From: DASRIA01 sp038203635
GTDB taxonomy: Bacteria > Actinomycetota > Thermoleophilia > Solirubrobacterales > JBBDJG01
Direction of reading: 5' to 3'
Assembly: GCA_038203635.1 (NCBI GenBank)
Contig: JBBRDT010000057.1
Coordinates: 1-22,815, forward strand
Length of the DNA: 22,815 nucleotides
Within the stretch, counting starts at the first letter, position 1. Each line of letters opens with the position of its first letter. The notes under the pieces were generated by a model. The model made no database searches. It saw only the letters and a program-made list of their open reading frames with translations, and was not told the origin of the DNA. Shown in pieces: positions 1 to 7,429 of this stretch. The position numbers and the translations under genes are program-made.

Positions 1-1
1 C

Positions 2-2203
2 GAGACGAGCCGGCCCGCCGGGTCGCTCAGCTACACGGTGAGTGCCTTCGACGCCGCTGGCTTCCTCTCGTTCGCTCTCAACATCGCGTCCGCAGTCGTG
101 CCCGACACCGTCAAGCCCACCGCGCCCAGCAGCCTGAGCGGGGTCACCGGCCCCGGCCAGGTCGTGCTCAACTGGACCGGCTCCACGGACAACGTGGGTG
201 TCACGGGCTACCGCGTGTACCGCGACGGGACCCAGGTCGGAACCACGCTCGGCGGCATCACGACCTTCACCCACACGAACCTGCAGTCGGGCAACTCCGA
301 CTACACGGTGCGTGCGGTCGACGCCGCGGGCAACCTCTCCGACGCGAGCAACACCGCGACGGTCAACATTCCCGACGCTCAGAAGCCCTCTGCGCCGTGG
401 TTCCTGCGGGCCACCGCCGGGACGGGCCAGGTCGTGCTTCGCTGGAACAGCTCGACGGACAACGTCGCCGTGAGCGGCTACCGCATCTACCGCGGCGCGA
501 CTCAGGTCGGGATCGTGGATGGTGCCACGCTCATCTACACGGACACGAACGTCGTCGGCTCCCTGAGCTACACCGTGCGCGCGTTCGATGGCGCGGGCAA
601 CCTGTCCGACCCGAGCAACACCGCCACGGCCACGGTGGCCGACTCGGTGAAGCCGAGCACCCCGAGCAGCCTGACCGCCACGGCCACGCCGGGCCAGGTC
701 GCGCTCAGCTGGGCGGGCTCTACGGACAACGTGGGCGTCACCAGCTACCGCATTTACCGGAACGGCACACAGGTCGGAAGCGTCCTCGGGGCGATCACGA
801 CCTTCGCCCACACGGGCCTCACGGCCGGCACGTTCGGCTACACCGTGCGCGCCGTCGACGCCGCGGGCAACCTGTCCGACGCGAGCAACACCGCGACGGT
901 CACGGTTCCCGACAGCATCGCGCCGAGCGCCCCGCGCCAACTACGGGCGACCGTGGGAACCGGCCAGGTCGTGCTGACCTGGAAAGCCTCGACGGACAAC
1001 GTCGGCGTGACCGGCTACCGCATCTACCAGAGCGGTGCCCAGATCGGCAGCGTCGCGGGCAACATCCTCACCTACACGCACACGGGTGTGGCCGGTCCGC
1101 TCAGCTACACGGTGCGCGCGATCGACGCGGCCGGGAACCTGTCCGACCCGAGCAACACCAGGTCTCTGACGGTGCCCGACAGCATCAAGCCGACGATTCC
1201 GGGCAGCCCCACGGCCACGCCGGGAACGGGCCAGATCGTGCTGAGCTGGACCGCCTCGACCGACAACGCCGGCGTCACGGGCTACCGCGTGTACCGCAGC
1301 GGGACCCAGGTCGGGAGCGTGAACGGCACGACCCTCACGTACACCCACACCGGCCTCGCGCCCGGCGCGTACAGCTACACGGTCCGCGCGATCGACGCCA
1401 CAGGCAACCTGTCGGACCCGAGCAACACGGCGACCGCCACCCTGGCGGACACGCAGGCGCCCACCGCGCCAGCCAACCTCGCCGGCTCGGCCGCCAGCGC
1501 CACGCGGGTGAACCTCTCGTGGACCGCGTCGACCGACAACGTCGGCGTCAGCACCTACGAGATCTACCGCAACGGCCTGCTGCTTGCCGGTCCCGGCAAC
1601 GTGACGAGCTTCGCGGACACGACGACTGTCGCCTCGACCGCCTACCAGTACACGGTCAAGGCGGTGGACGCCGCCGGCAACCGCTCCAACGCGAGCAACA
1701 CGGTCAACGTGACCACGCCCGCTGCCGGGCCGGTCACGCCCACCACGCGCTCGTTCTCGGCGGTCGCGGACGCTCGCGTCCAGGAGGCCAACCCGACGAC
1801 GAACTACGGTACGGCGAACAGCCTGAGGACTGTCGCCGGCTCGAGCCTCGACGTCGAGAGCTACCTGAAGTTCGACCTCGCCGGGATCACCGGCCCCGTG
1901 AAGACGGCGGTCCTACGGCTGGCGCCGCTGGCGCTCAGCTGGGACGGCCCCGGCGTCCGGTCGGCCGCGAGCAACTGGACGGAGACGGGTGTGACCTGGT
2001 CCAACCGCCCGGTGCGCGGCGCGACAGCAGTTGCCGACAAGGGCATCCTGTGGCAGACCGTCGACTACGACGTGAAGTCGCTGGTCACGGGCAACGGGAC
2101 GGTCTCGTTCGCACTGCTCTCGACCTCGGCCTACGCGACCGACTTTGGCTCGCGCGAGCAGACGGACCCGACGAAGCGCCCGCAGCTGATCATCACCTAC
2201 TGA
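2..2203 (+). CDS. Secreted FN3-repeat protein with C-terminal DNRLRE domain (5' end outside window)
   Basis: The reading frame is open to the left edge: the codons before the first ATG (position 38) already encode FN3-like sequence (GSLSYTV), so the true start lies upstream. The visible part has the end of one fibronectin type III domain, then six full FN3 domains of about 90 residues (roughly nt 101-1715). They share cores such as STDNVGVTGYR(V/I)YR, SYTVRA(V/I)DAAGNLSD and SNTAT. The last ~160 residues (from about nt 1730) look like a DNRLRE/CBM96-type β-sandwich: ADARVQEANPTTNYGTA near its start, SYLKFDL, then NWTETGVTWSNRP. In that family this module occurs on extracellular, polysaccharide-associated proteins. 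An extracellular or cell-surface role is inferred; the signal peptide and any catalytic domain would be upstream. The adjacent repeats are very similar, as expected from duplication. Confidence 0.9.
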   Translation, partial: ETSRPAGSLSYTVSAFDAAGFLSFALNIASAVVPDTVKPTAPSSLSGVTGPGQVVLNWTGSTDNVGVTGYRVYRDGTQVGTTLGGITTFTHTNLQSGNSDYTVRAVDAAGNLSDASNTATVNIPDAQKPSAPWFLRATAGTGQVVLRWNSSTDNVAVSGYRIYRGATQVGIVDGATLIYTDTNVVGSLSYTVRAFDGAGNLSDPSNTATATVADSVKPSTPSSLTATATPGQVALSWAGSTDNVGVTSYRIYRNGTQVGSVLGAITTFAHTGLTAGTFGYTVRAVDAAGNLSDASNTATVTVPDSIAPSAPRQLRATVGTGQVVLTWKASTDNVGVTGYRIYQSGAQIGSVAGNILTYTHTGVAGPLSYTVRAIDAAGNLSDPSNTRSLTVPDSIKPTIPGSPTATPGTGQIVLSWTASTDNAGVTGYRVYRSGTQVGSVNGTTLTYTHTGLAPGAYSYTVRAIDATGNLSDPSNTATATLADTQAPTAPANLAGSAASATRVNLSWTASTDNVGVSTYEIYRNGLLLAGPGNVTSFADTTTVASTAYQYTVKAVDAAGNRSNASNTVNVTTPAAGPVTPTTRSFSAVADARVQEANPTTNYGTANSLRTVAGSSLDVESYLKFDLAGITGPVKTAVLRLAPLALSWDGPGVRSAASNWTETGVTWSNRPVRGATAVADKGILWQTVDYDVKSLVTGNGTVSFALLSTSAYATDFGSREQTDPTKRPQLIITY
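101..1715 (+). repeat. Six tandem ~269 bp FN3-encoding repeats
   Basis: Six in-frame units of about 267-273 bp, each encoding one FN3 domain, lie head to tail; a seventh partial unit is at the left edge. Stretches such as tcgacggacaacgt and gcgggcaacct(g/c)tc recur near the same place in each unit. The units are conserved at DNA as well as protein level, so the copy number could change by recombination. The sixth unit (from about nt 1446) is the most diverged. Confidence 0.85.
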
Positions 2204-2218
2204 GCAAGTAGAGCAAGA

Positions 2219-2239
2219 CCGCGGGTGCCAGCCCCGCGG
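2219..2239 (+). other. GC-rich hairpin between FN3 gene and small ORF
   Basis: Perfect 7 bp inverted repeat ccgcggg/cccgcgg with a 7 nt loop, starting 15 nt after the stop of the FN3 gene. It has no T-run, so it is not a classical terminator. It ends seven bases before the GGGGGAGG ribosome binding site of the next small ORF. It could act as mRNA 3'-end protection, an attenuator, or a translation-modulating structure. Confidence 0.4.
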
Positions 2240-2258
2240 CGAGCAGGGGGAGGAACGG

Positions 2259-2423
2259 ATGGACAAGCAGCAGCAGGACGCCTGGGAACAGCTCCGGGCG
2301 AACGCAAGAAGTCATACGGTCACAGTGGAGCAAGGCGACCGCCTGCTCAGCAGCGTGGAGGAGATCACACGGCAGTCACTCCTCGCGTGCTACGGGCCCC
2401 ACTGCTTCACCATCTCGAACTAG
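2259..2423 (+). CDS. Small hypothetical protein, 54 aa
   Basis: An ATG ORF of 54 codons, preceded by GGGGGAGG with 5 nt to the ATG, one of the best ribosome binding sites in the window. The protein starts MDKQQQDAWEQLRANARS, has a hydrophilic, probably helical middle (DRLLSSVEEITRQ), and ends with a short Cys-containing tail, CYGPHCFTISN. There is no membrane segment or signal peptide. Third codon positions are mostly G or C, like neighbouring genes. It starts 55 nt after the FN3 gene and is followed 2 nt after its stop by a strong hairpin with a pyrimidine-rich tail, so it looks like the last gene of that transcript. I do not recognise the family and assign no function. The case for it being real is the ribosome binding site, codon use and terminator. 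Confidence 0.6.
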   Translation: MDKQQQDAWEQLRANARSHTVTVEQGDRLLSSVEEITRQSLLACYGPHCFTISN

Positions 2424-2425
2424 GA

Positions 2426-2456
2426 CGAGCCGGCCCCCGGGCCGGCTCGACTCTTT
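2426..2456 (+). terminator. Rho-independent-like terminator after the small ORF
   Basis: An 11 bp perfect inverted repeat, cgagccggccc and gggccggctcg, is separated by 2 nt (so the real loop takes in a few stem bases). It is followed by actctttct on the plus strand. The T-rich tail is on the plus side only, so it should end the plus-strand transcript. It lies directly beside the stop codon of the convergent metallophosphoesterase gene. Confidence 0.6.
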
Positions 2457-4238
2457 CTAATTGCAGGCGTCCGATCCCGAGTCGTACGTCACGCCGTCCT
2501 CTCCCTGGAAGCGCCAGTCGTACGAGGCCGCGTGGAGCGTCATCCGCAGGATTCCGTAGATCCCGCCAACCCTTGCCTCGCTGTTGGCGCGCACTGTCCC
2601 CAGTTGGTGCAGCATCCTGCCTCCGGTTCCCACGACGAACTCGCGGATCCCGGCTGGGCTCGCCACCGCCGCCGGCGTCTGCGGGGCGAACCGCTCGTAG
2701 ATGTGGTCGTGGCCGGTCAGCACGACATCCGCTCCCGCGGCATACAGCTGGTCCCACAACGGCGCCGTCGCCGCGTTGTTGCCGTGCGTGGCGCCGGAGG
2801 AGAACCGCGGGTGGTGCCAGTAGGCGAGGATGCAGCGGTTCGTGCGGCCGGCGAGGTCCGAGGTAAGGAACGACTGCGCGGTCGGCACGTCGTTCGAGTC
2901 GAGCGAGATCAGGTGCCAGGCGCCGAGGTCGAACGAGTAGTTGGAGGGCTTCCCGAAGTATTGGCTGTACCCCGACGAGGCCGGATCGTGATTGCCCGGG
3001 CTCGGCATCGTGATGCCCTTCATGCGCCCCCAGTCCGGCGCATAGTAGGACACGAAGTTGGCCAGCTGACCGGACTCGTACTGGTTGTCCCCGAGCGTCA
3101 GGACTCTCGTGGGGAGACTGGCGACCATCAGATTCGACGTCTCGTCGTCGTGGCATGTGGTGTTCTGGGCGCAGGAGATGTCGCCCGCCGCCGCGATCGT
3201 CGGCGGGGGCGCCGGTCCCGGGTCGCGGGGCCGGTAGTAGACGAGCTCGCCGGCCTCCCCCGGGGCCGCGCCCGAAAGCGGGATGAACTGGGTCACGACG
3301 ACGCCGGACTGGCCGCTGGGCAATGTCAGGGGGGTGAAGGTCGGGTTGGCGAACGCCCGGGAACCCCCGTGCGTGCGGATCGCAAGCTGGGTCGCTCCCC
3401 CTCCGACCCACAGGAAGTTGCGCCACGAGCTGAAGTCGTTGAGAACGAGCTGTCCCTCGAACAGCCGCTGGTTCGCTCCGTCGTAGAAGCCGCCGTCCCG
3501 GTCACCGATCTTGCCGTCGGGCGCCGCTCCAGCGGCGATGATGCCGGCATCCAGGCTCGGAGCCGTGCTCGCTGACCAGGTTGCCGCGTCGAACCCCTGG
3601 AGCGTTCCTCTGGCCTGCCGATCCGTCTTGCAGTCCTTGAAGTAGTGGAAGCTGAGCTGGATGTTCGACAGGGTGGATGTGGCAGAGGTGATGCTGGGCG
3701 TCCCCTCGGCGCAATTCGACAGCTTGCGCTGCAGGGTCACCCCGCGGCTCGCCGCCGCGTGCCGCAGCGCCCACTCCGATTCGTAGTACCGGATCGTCAT
3801 GCAGTTCCCGCCGCCGACACAGCCGGCCTGCCGTTCGTAGGCGACCAGGCTGGCGCCACCGGGAAGATTGTAGATGGTGGCGTGCGAGGCGTATGGGGCG
3901 AGGTCCGCCCGGTAGCGCCAGTCCACGAGGTCGAGGCTGGTCGCATACTTGACGATGTAGCGCCCGTTGACGTACGTGTGGTAGACGCCCCTGTAGCCGC
4001 CGTACGGACTGCTGACCACCTTCAGGGTGTCCATCGAGTTCCCGAGCCTGTCCTTCGTGCCGTAGCGGTACGCGGTCGAGCCCGGAACGTCCTCGACGAT
4101 CGTGCGCAGGGGCGTCGCGGCCTGGGCCGGCGCACCGGCGAGTGAGAGCGCCAGGGCCCCCCACATCCCCAGTCGCCACCAGGCGCGCGGCAGCCTCCAG
4201 CGCCTGCGCTTCCTACATGGTGGGCATCCAGCCCGCAT
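2457..4238 (-). CDS. Secreted calcineurin-like metallophosphoesterase with N-terminal propeller-like domain
   Basis: 593 residues. The N-terminus is a signal peptide: basic region (RKRRRWRLPRAWWR), hydrophobic core, likely cleavage after AQA at residue 40. The C-terminal half (from about 345) has the metallophosphoesterase motif series: GDIS (352-355), GDNQ (383-386), GNHD (415-418), WHHP (474-477) and GHDHIYER (509-516). These are the di-metal ligands of purple-acid-phosphatase-like enzymes, so hydrolysis of a phosphate ester outside the cytoplasm is likely; the substrate is unknown. Residues 60-335 match no family I can name. The stretch KYATSLDLVDW (97-107) recalls five-bladed propeller glycosidases such as GH43. 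The ATG is preceded by AGGGGAG with a short 3 nt spacing; an internal ATG at residue 25 would leave no basic signal region. It converges with the small ORF on its 3' side. Confidence 0.85.
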   Translation of the reverse strand: MRAGCPPCRKRRRWRLPRAWWRLGMWGALALSLAGAPAQAATPLRTIVEDVPGSTAYRYGTKDRLGNSMDTLKVVSSPYGGYRGVYHTYVNGRYIVKYATSLDLVDWRYRADLAPYASHATIYNLPGGASLVAYERQAGCVGGGNCMTIRYYESEWALRHAAASRGVTLQRKLSNCAEGTPSITSATSTLSNIQLSFHYFKDCKTDRQARGTLQGFDAATWSASTAPSLDAGIIAAGAAPDGKIGDRDGGFYDGANQRLFEGQLVLNDFSSWRNFLWVGGGATQLAIRTHGGSRAFANPTFTPLTLPSGQSGVVVTQFIPLSGAAPGEAGELVYYRPRDPGPAPPPTIAAAGDISCAQNTTCHDDETSNLMVASLPTRVLTLGDNQYESGQLANFVSYYAPDWGRMKGITMPSPGNHDPASSGYSQYFGKPSNYSFDLGAWHLISLDSNDVPTAQSFLTSDLAGRTNRCILAYWHHPRFSSGATHGNNAATAPLWDQLYAAGADVVLTGHDHIYERFAPQTPAAVASPAGIREFVVGTGGRMLHQLGTVRANSEARVGGIYGILRMTLHAASYDWRFQGEDGVTYDSGSDACN

Positions 4239-4300
4239 TGACTCCCCTGTCGCTGCTCATGAACGCTCGGGCACCTCCGCAAACCGGCGCCCGTCGCCAA

Positions 4301-4330
4301 ACCCTATTTGTTTTGCAGGAGTTATGGCAA
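4301..4330 (-). promoter_or_regulatory. Possible promoter of the metallophosphoesterase gene
   Basis: Read on the minus strand, TTGCCA (4330-4325) and TAGGGT (4306-4301) are separated by 18 bp. This fits a -35 near consensus and an actinobacterial TAnnnT -10, giving a leader of roughly 57 nt. It lies in the AT-richest stretch of this intergenic region. Prediction only. Confidence 0.35.
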
Positions 4331-4373
4331 GTCCGGTGTCAGTGCACCGTGCGCCAGGCACTAGGATCGCGTC

Positions 4374-4595
4374 ATGCCGCGCGACCGCTGGGGGATGAGA
4401 CGCACCTTCCGCACCCCACCTGGAGGCTCCACGGTCAGCTGGCGCTGGGAGGTCGGACTGCCGCTGTTCGTGATGGGCGGCCTGACCGCCCTGATCGCCG
4501 CCTCGACGGATGCGGCAACGGGGATTTTTTGGGGCGGCACGGCCGTTGCGGCGGTCGGGGCCTCCCTCTTTTTTTCCGGCTGGATCAGTCGCTGA
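4374..4595 (+). CDS. Small two-helix membrane protein, 73 aa
   Basis: A 73-residue protein with a short basic N-terminus (MPRDRWGMRRTFRTPPGG) and two hydrophobic segments. One is about residues 27-46 (VGLPLFVMGGLTALIAAS), the other about 50-71 (GIFWGGTAVAAVGASLFFSG). The helices are joined by a short turn, so it should form a hairpin in the membrane. AGGA lies 8 nt before the ATG; another ATG in frame (nt 4395) would remove seven residues. The T-runs inside the gene encode Phe codons (TTT) that are rare elsewhere in the window. It stands alone, converging with the MerR gene 12 bp downstream. Family not recognised. Confidence 0.6.
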   Translation: MPRDRWGMRRTFRTPPGGSTVSWRWEVGLPLFVMGGLTALIAASTDAATGIFWGGTAVAAVGASLFFSGWISR

Positions 4596-4607
4596 GCCTG
4601 GGGCCGC

Positions 4608-5390
4608 CTAGCGTTTAGGGCGGCGACGCCGGCGAGATGGAGGCTCCTCCCGGCCTATTTTCGAGAGTTCACGCTCCAGCGCGCGTTCTACCGCCTCGGT
4701 CATTACCAGACCGAATACTGCGATGAGTGACTCCCCGGCGAGCGGGCGTAGGCGCTCGAGTGCCTCGCGGACCTCGGGCCAGCGCTCCTCCGGCTCCCCG
4801 GATTCCTGGAATGGGCGCCAGATGTGGTCGAGGAAGAGGCGCACGTAGGCCTTGGCGATCGCCTCCGAGTGCCGTTTCAGGGTCTCGGTGAGGTCGAGCG
4901 CGACGTCGAGCGGCACGCCAAGGTTCGCGAGCTCGTTCGAGGCGGTCTCGAGACGCGGGCTGAGCAGCTCGAAGCGACCGTCCCCGAGCGGCCGCACGAA
5001 GCCGAGGCGCTGCGCTCTCTCAAGCGCGGTGCCCGACGCCTGCTTGCCCCAGCGCTCGGTGAAGTGCGTTGCGTCGACGATTTCGGGAGGCTCGTCGGTG
5101 AAAGGCTGCGCGAGTGCGCGCGTGAAGTCCAGCACCGCCGCCGTGGACGAGCCCGGCGTGCGCTCCACGATGCGCTTGATCGCCTCGAGGTTGAAGCCCT
5201 CGGCCTGCAGGTCCTTGACGAGCTCGAGCCGCACGGCGTGCTCGGGCCCGTAATAGCCGGTGCGCCCGCGGATCTCCGGCGGCGGCAGCAGACCGCGCGA
5301 CTGATGGGCCCGCACGTTGCGCACCGTCATGCCGACCTGGGCGGCCAGCTCGTCGATCGTGAGCAGCTCGGGCTGTGTGACGTCGGTCAC
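4608..5390 (-). CDS. MerR-family transcriptional regulator
   Basis: 260 residues, GTG start. The N-terminal MerR winged helix is clear: LLTIDELAAQVGMTVRNVRA (9-28) is the helix-turn-helix, followed by HQSRGLLPPPEIRGRTGYYG for the wing, and LVKDLQAEGFNLEAIKRIVE for the later helices. The C-terminal ~180 residues are a helical effector domain (ALDLTETLKRHSEAIAKAYV and similar) with no Cys-based metal site of the MerR/ZntR/CueR type, so the signal is probably not a thiol-bound metal. The protein ends in a basic tail (PPSRRRRRPKR). No Shine-Dalgarno is present; TAACTT lies 9 nt before the GTG, consistent with a near-leaderless mRNA. It is divergent from the 633-residue membrane protein, so it probably controls that gene and itself. 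Confidence 0.88.
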   Translation of the reverse strand: MTDVTQPELLTIDELAAQVGMTVRNVRAHQSRGLLPPPEIRGRTGYYGPEHAVRLELVKDLQAEGFNLEAIKRIVERTPGSSTAAVLDFTRALAQPFTDEPPEIVDATHFTERWGKQASGTALERAQRLGFVRPLGDGRFELLSPRLETASNELANLGVPLDVALDLTETLKRHSEAIAKAYVRLFLDHIWRPFQESGEPEERWPEVREALERLRPLAGESLIAVFGLVMTEAVERALERELSKIGREEPPSRRRRRPKR

Positions 5391-5436
5391 AGGGGGTTTA
5401 AGTTACACCTTGACATGTGACACTGATCCATGTAAC
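5376..5436. promoter_or_regulatory. Cluster of five TGTRAC half-sites, putative operator
   Basis: TGTGAC or TGTAAC occurs five times in 61 bp. Plus-strand copies are at 5376-5381, 5416-5421 and 5431-5436; minus-strand copies are at 5386-5391 and 5402-5407. The first two arms form the perfect inverted repeat TGTGAC-gtcg-GTCACA over the GTG start of the MerR gene. The copy at 5402 overlaps the MerR -10, and the last two, 15 bp apart, fall in the spacer and -10 of the opposite promoter. Such an arrangement would let one regulator act on both genes. Binding by the adjacent MerR protein is inferred. Confidence 0.55.
5400..5405 (-). promoter_or_regulatory. Likely -10 element of the MerR gene
   Basis: TAACTT on the minus strand matches TAnnnT and ends 9 nt before the GTG start, which would put transcription initiation within about 3 nt of the start codon. 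No convincing -35 is seen. It overlaps the GTTACA half-site. Confidence 0.4.
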
Positions 5437-5438
5437 AG
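5410..5438 (+). promoter_or_regulatory. Promoter of the 633-residue membrane protein gene
   Basis: A perfect -35 hexamer TTGACA (5410-5415), a 17 bp spacer and TAACAG (5433-5438) as -10. The predicted start is near 5445, leaving a leader of about 40 nt before the GTG, which has its own GGAGGA ribosome binding site. Two TGTRAC half-sites lie within the promoter. Confidence 0.55.
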
Positions 5439-5483
5439 TTTTCCGCGTCATGGTCGTGCACATCGCGTCATCGGAGGATTCCA

Positions 5484-7385
5484 GTGCTTTCTGAAGCCGC
5501 CGCCCCGATCCTTTCCATCCTTCCGTTCGCGGCCGCCGAGCCTGCGGGGGGCGCCGCGACCACCCAGGTCGCGATCGCCACTGCCGGCGCCGCCATCGGA
5601 TCCACCGCCCTGCTTGCCCTGGCGATGGGACACCGCTCCGGCCGCGTGCAGATCCTCGGACGGATCGCCGCGGTGGCCGAGCGGGCGTCCGGGCTGCCCG
5701 GGTGGGCTGCCCTGCCCGCCGCGCTCGCGGCCGTGGCGCTGAACGTCGCCCTGCTCGGCATGTACTGGGACATCTCGCTGCACATCGACAACGGGCGGGA
5801 CGCCGGCCCGCTCGCCAACCCGGCGCACTATCTGATCCTCGCCGGCCTGTTCGGCGTGTTCACCGCGGGCGTGCTCGCGATCGTGCTTCCGAAGGAGCGG
5901 CCGGGTGCGGGCGCCGTGCGGATCGCACACGGCTGGTACGCGCCCGCCGGGGGTGTGCTGATGGCCGCGTGCGGCGCCTTCTCGCTGATCGCATTTCCCC
6001 TCGACGACGTATGGCACCGGCTGTTCGGCCAGGACGTGACGCTCTGGGGGCCGACCCACCTGATGCTGATCGGCGGGGCCGGGCTGTCGCTCGTGGCGCA
6101 GTCCGTGTTGCTGGCCGAGGGCCTCCGCGCCCGCCCGCGCTCCGCGCGGCCGGCCTCACGGCCCGCTGCCCACTTCCAGCTGCGCCCCGCGCACGTCACG
6201 GCAGCGCGTCGCCTCGGCCTGATGGGCGGCTTGCTCGTCGGCCTGTCGACCTTCCAGGCCGAGTTCGACTTCGGCGTGCCGCAGTACCGGCTCGTCTTCC
6301 AGCCGATGCTGATCGCCCTCGCCGCGGGCGGCGGGCTCGTCGCGGCCCGGCTGTGGATCGGCCGGGGCGGAGCAATCGGCGCCGTCCTCTTCTTCCTCGG
6401 CCTGCGTGGCGCGGTCAGCCTGCTGGTCGGCCCGGTGTTCGGCCAGACCACGCCCAGCCTCCCGCTGTATCTCGGCGAGGCGCTCTGCGTGGAGCTCCTG
6501 GCGCTCGTGCTCGCCCGCCGGCCGCTGGCGCTCGGTGCGGCCAGCGGCGTGGCGATCGGGACCGTCGGCCTCGCCTCGGAGTGGGGCTGGTCGCAATTCG
6601 CGATGCGGCTGCCGTGGACCGGCGATCTGCTCCCCGAGGCGATCGTCTTCGCGGTCGCCGCGGGAGTCGCCGGCGGCATCGCCGGCGCGCTGCTGGCGCT
6701 CGGGCTGCGCGGCGAGCTGCCGCGACCGGCGGTGGCACGCACCGCGATCGTGCTCGCAACCGCCCTGGTGGGCGTGATCGTCGCGGCCGGCCTGGTGACC
6801 AAGGAGCCGCCCGGCGCGCGCGTGAACGTCGCGCTCGACTCGGTGCGGGGCGGCAACGCCCGCGAGGCGCAGGCAACCGTTCGTGTCGAGCCCCGGTCGC
6901 TGGTCGACGACCCGGCGTGGGTGACTGTGACCGCGTGGCAGGGCGGCGGCCTGCACGTCGACCGCCTGAAGCGGATCGCGCCGGGCGTGTTTCACACCAC
7001 CGCACCGATCCCGCTGCACGGCTCGTGGAAGTCGCTCGTGCGTGTGCATGCCGGGAACGCGGTGCTCGGCGCGCCGGTGTACATGGCAGCCGACCCCGCG
7101 ATACCGGCGCGGGAGGTCCCCGCGACGGCGCAGTTCACCCGGCCCCTGCAACGTGACACGGAGGTGCTGCAGCGTGAGCGCGACTTCGACACCCCGACAT
7201 GGCTGTGGGGTAGCGCCGCGGTGCTGGTCGTGGCGCTCTACCTGTCGTTGCTGGCGGCGCTCTCTTGGGGCGTCGGTCGCATCGGCCGGACGCGCAGCGC
7301 TGGACAGACGACGCCGTCGCAGCCCGCCGCGCGCAGCCCGCAGCCGCTCGTCACCAATCCGGCCCCGATCGGAGCCCGCTCATGA
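5484..7385 (+). CDS. Polytopic membrane protein with duplicated HxxxGxD...PxH motif and C-terminal extracytoplasmic domain
   Basis: 633 residues, GTG start with GGAGGA 6 nt upstream. I count about 12 hydrophobic segments up to residue 440, an extracytoplasmic stretch (about 441-570), a last helix (572-595) and a polar Pro-rich tail. Two segments share a motif: H100-IDN-G104-R-D106-(6)-P113-A-H115, and H178-RLF-G182-Q-D184-(5)-P190-T-H192, each just before a hydrophobic helix. A weaker relative, EFDFGVPQYRLVFQPML (260-276), may be a third copy lacking the His residues. The extracytoplasmic stretch (GVFHTTAPIPLHGSWKSLVR, 501-520) resembles FixH/YtkA-like domains. The conserved His/Asp set suggests metal or haem binding in the membrane, but this is inference. 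Similar unnamed membrane proteins occur in Actinobacteria and Chloroflexi as far as I recall. It is probably controlled by the divergent MerR protein. Confidence 0.85.
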   Translation: MLSEAAAPILSILPFAAAEPAGGAATTQVAIATAGAAIGSTALLALAMGHRSGRVQILGRIAAVAERASGLPGWAALPAALAAVALNVALLGMYWDISLHIDNGRDAGPLANPAHYLILAGLFGVFTAGVLAIVLPKERPGAGAVRIAHGWYAPAGGVLMAACGAFSLIAFPLDDVWHRLFGQDVTLWGPTHLMLIGGAGLSLVAQSVLLAEGLRARPRSARPASRPAAHFQLRPAHVTAARRLGLMGGLLVGLSTFQAEFDFGVPQYRLVFQPMLIALAAGGGLVAARLWIGRGGAIGAVLFFLGLRGAVSLLVGPVFGQTTPSLPLYLGEALCVELLALVLARRPLALGAASGVAIGTVGLASEWGWSQFAMRLPWTGDLLPEAIVFAVAAGVAGGIAGALLALGLRGELPRPAVARTAIVLATALVGVIVAAGLVTKEPPGARVNVALDSVRGGNAREAQATVRVEPRSLVDDPAWVTVTAWQGGGLHVDRLKRIAPGVFHTTAPIPLHGSWKSLVRVHAGNAVLGAPVYMAADPAIPAREVPATAQFTRPLQRDTEVLQRERDFDTPTWLWGSAAVLVVALYLSLLAALSWGVGRIGRTRSAGQTTPSQPAARSPQPLVTNPAPIGARS

Positions 7386-7429
7386 TTGGCCAAACTCCGC
7401 GAGAGCGGTACTGAGCGGCCATCTCGCGC

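Noticed and set aside
397..2211. A 604-codon alternative frame within the FN3 gene.
   Set aside because: Its apparent repeats only mirror the FN3 repeats in another frame; composition is Arg/His/Gly-rich with no domain.
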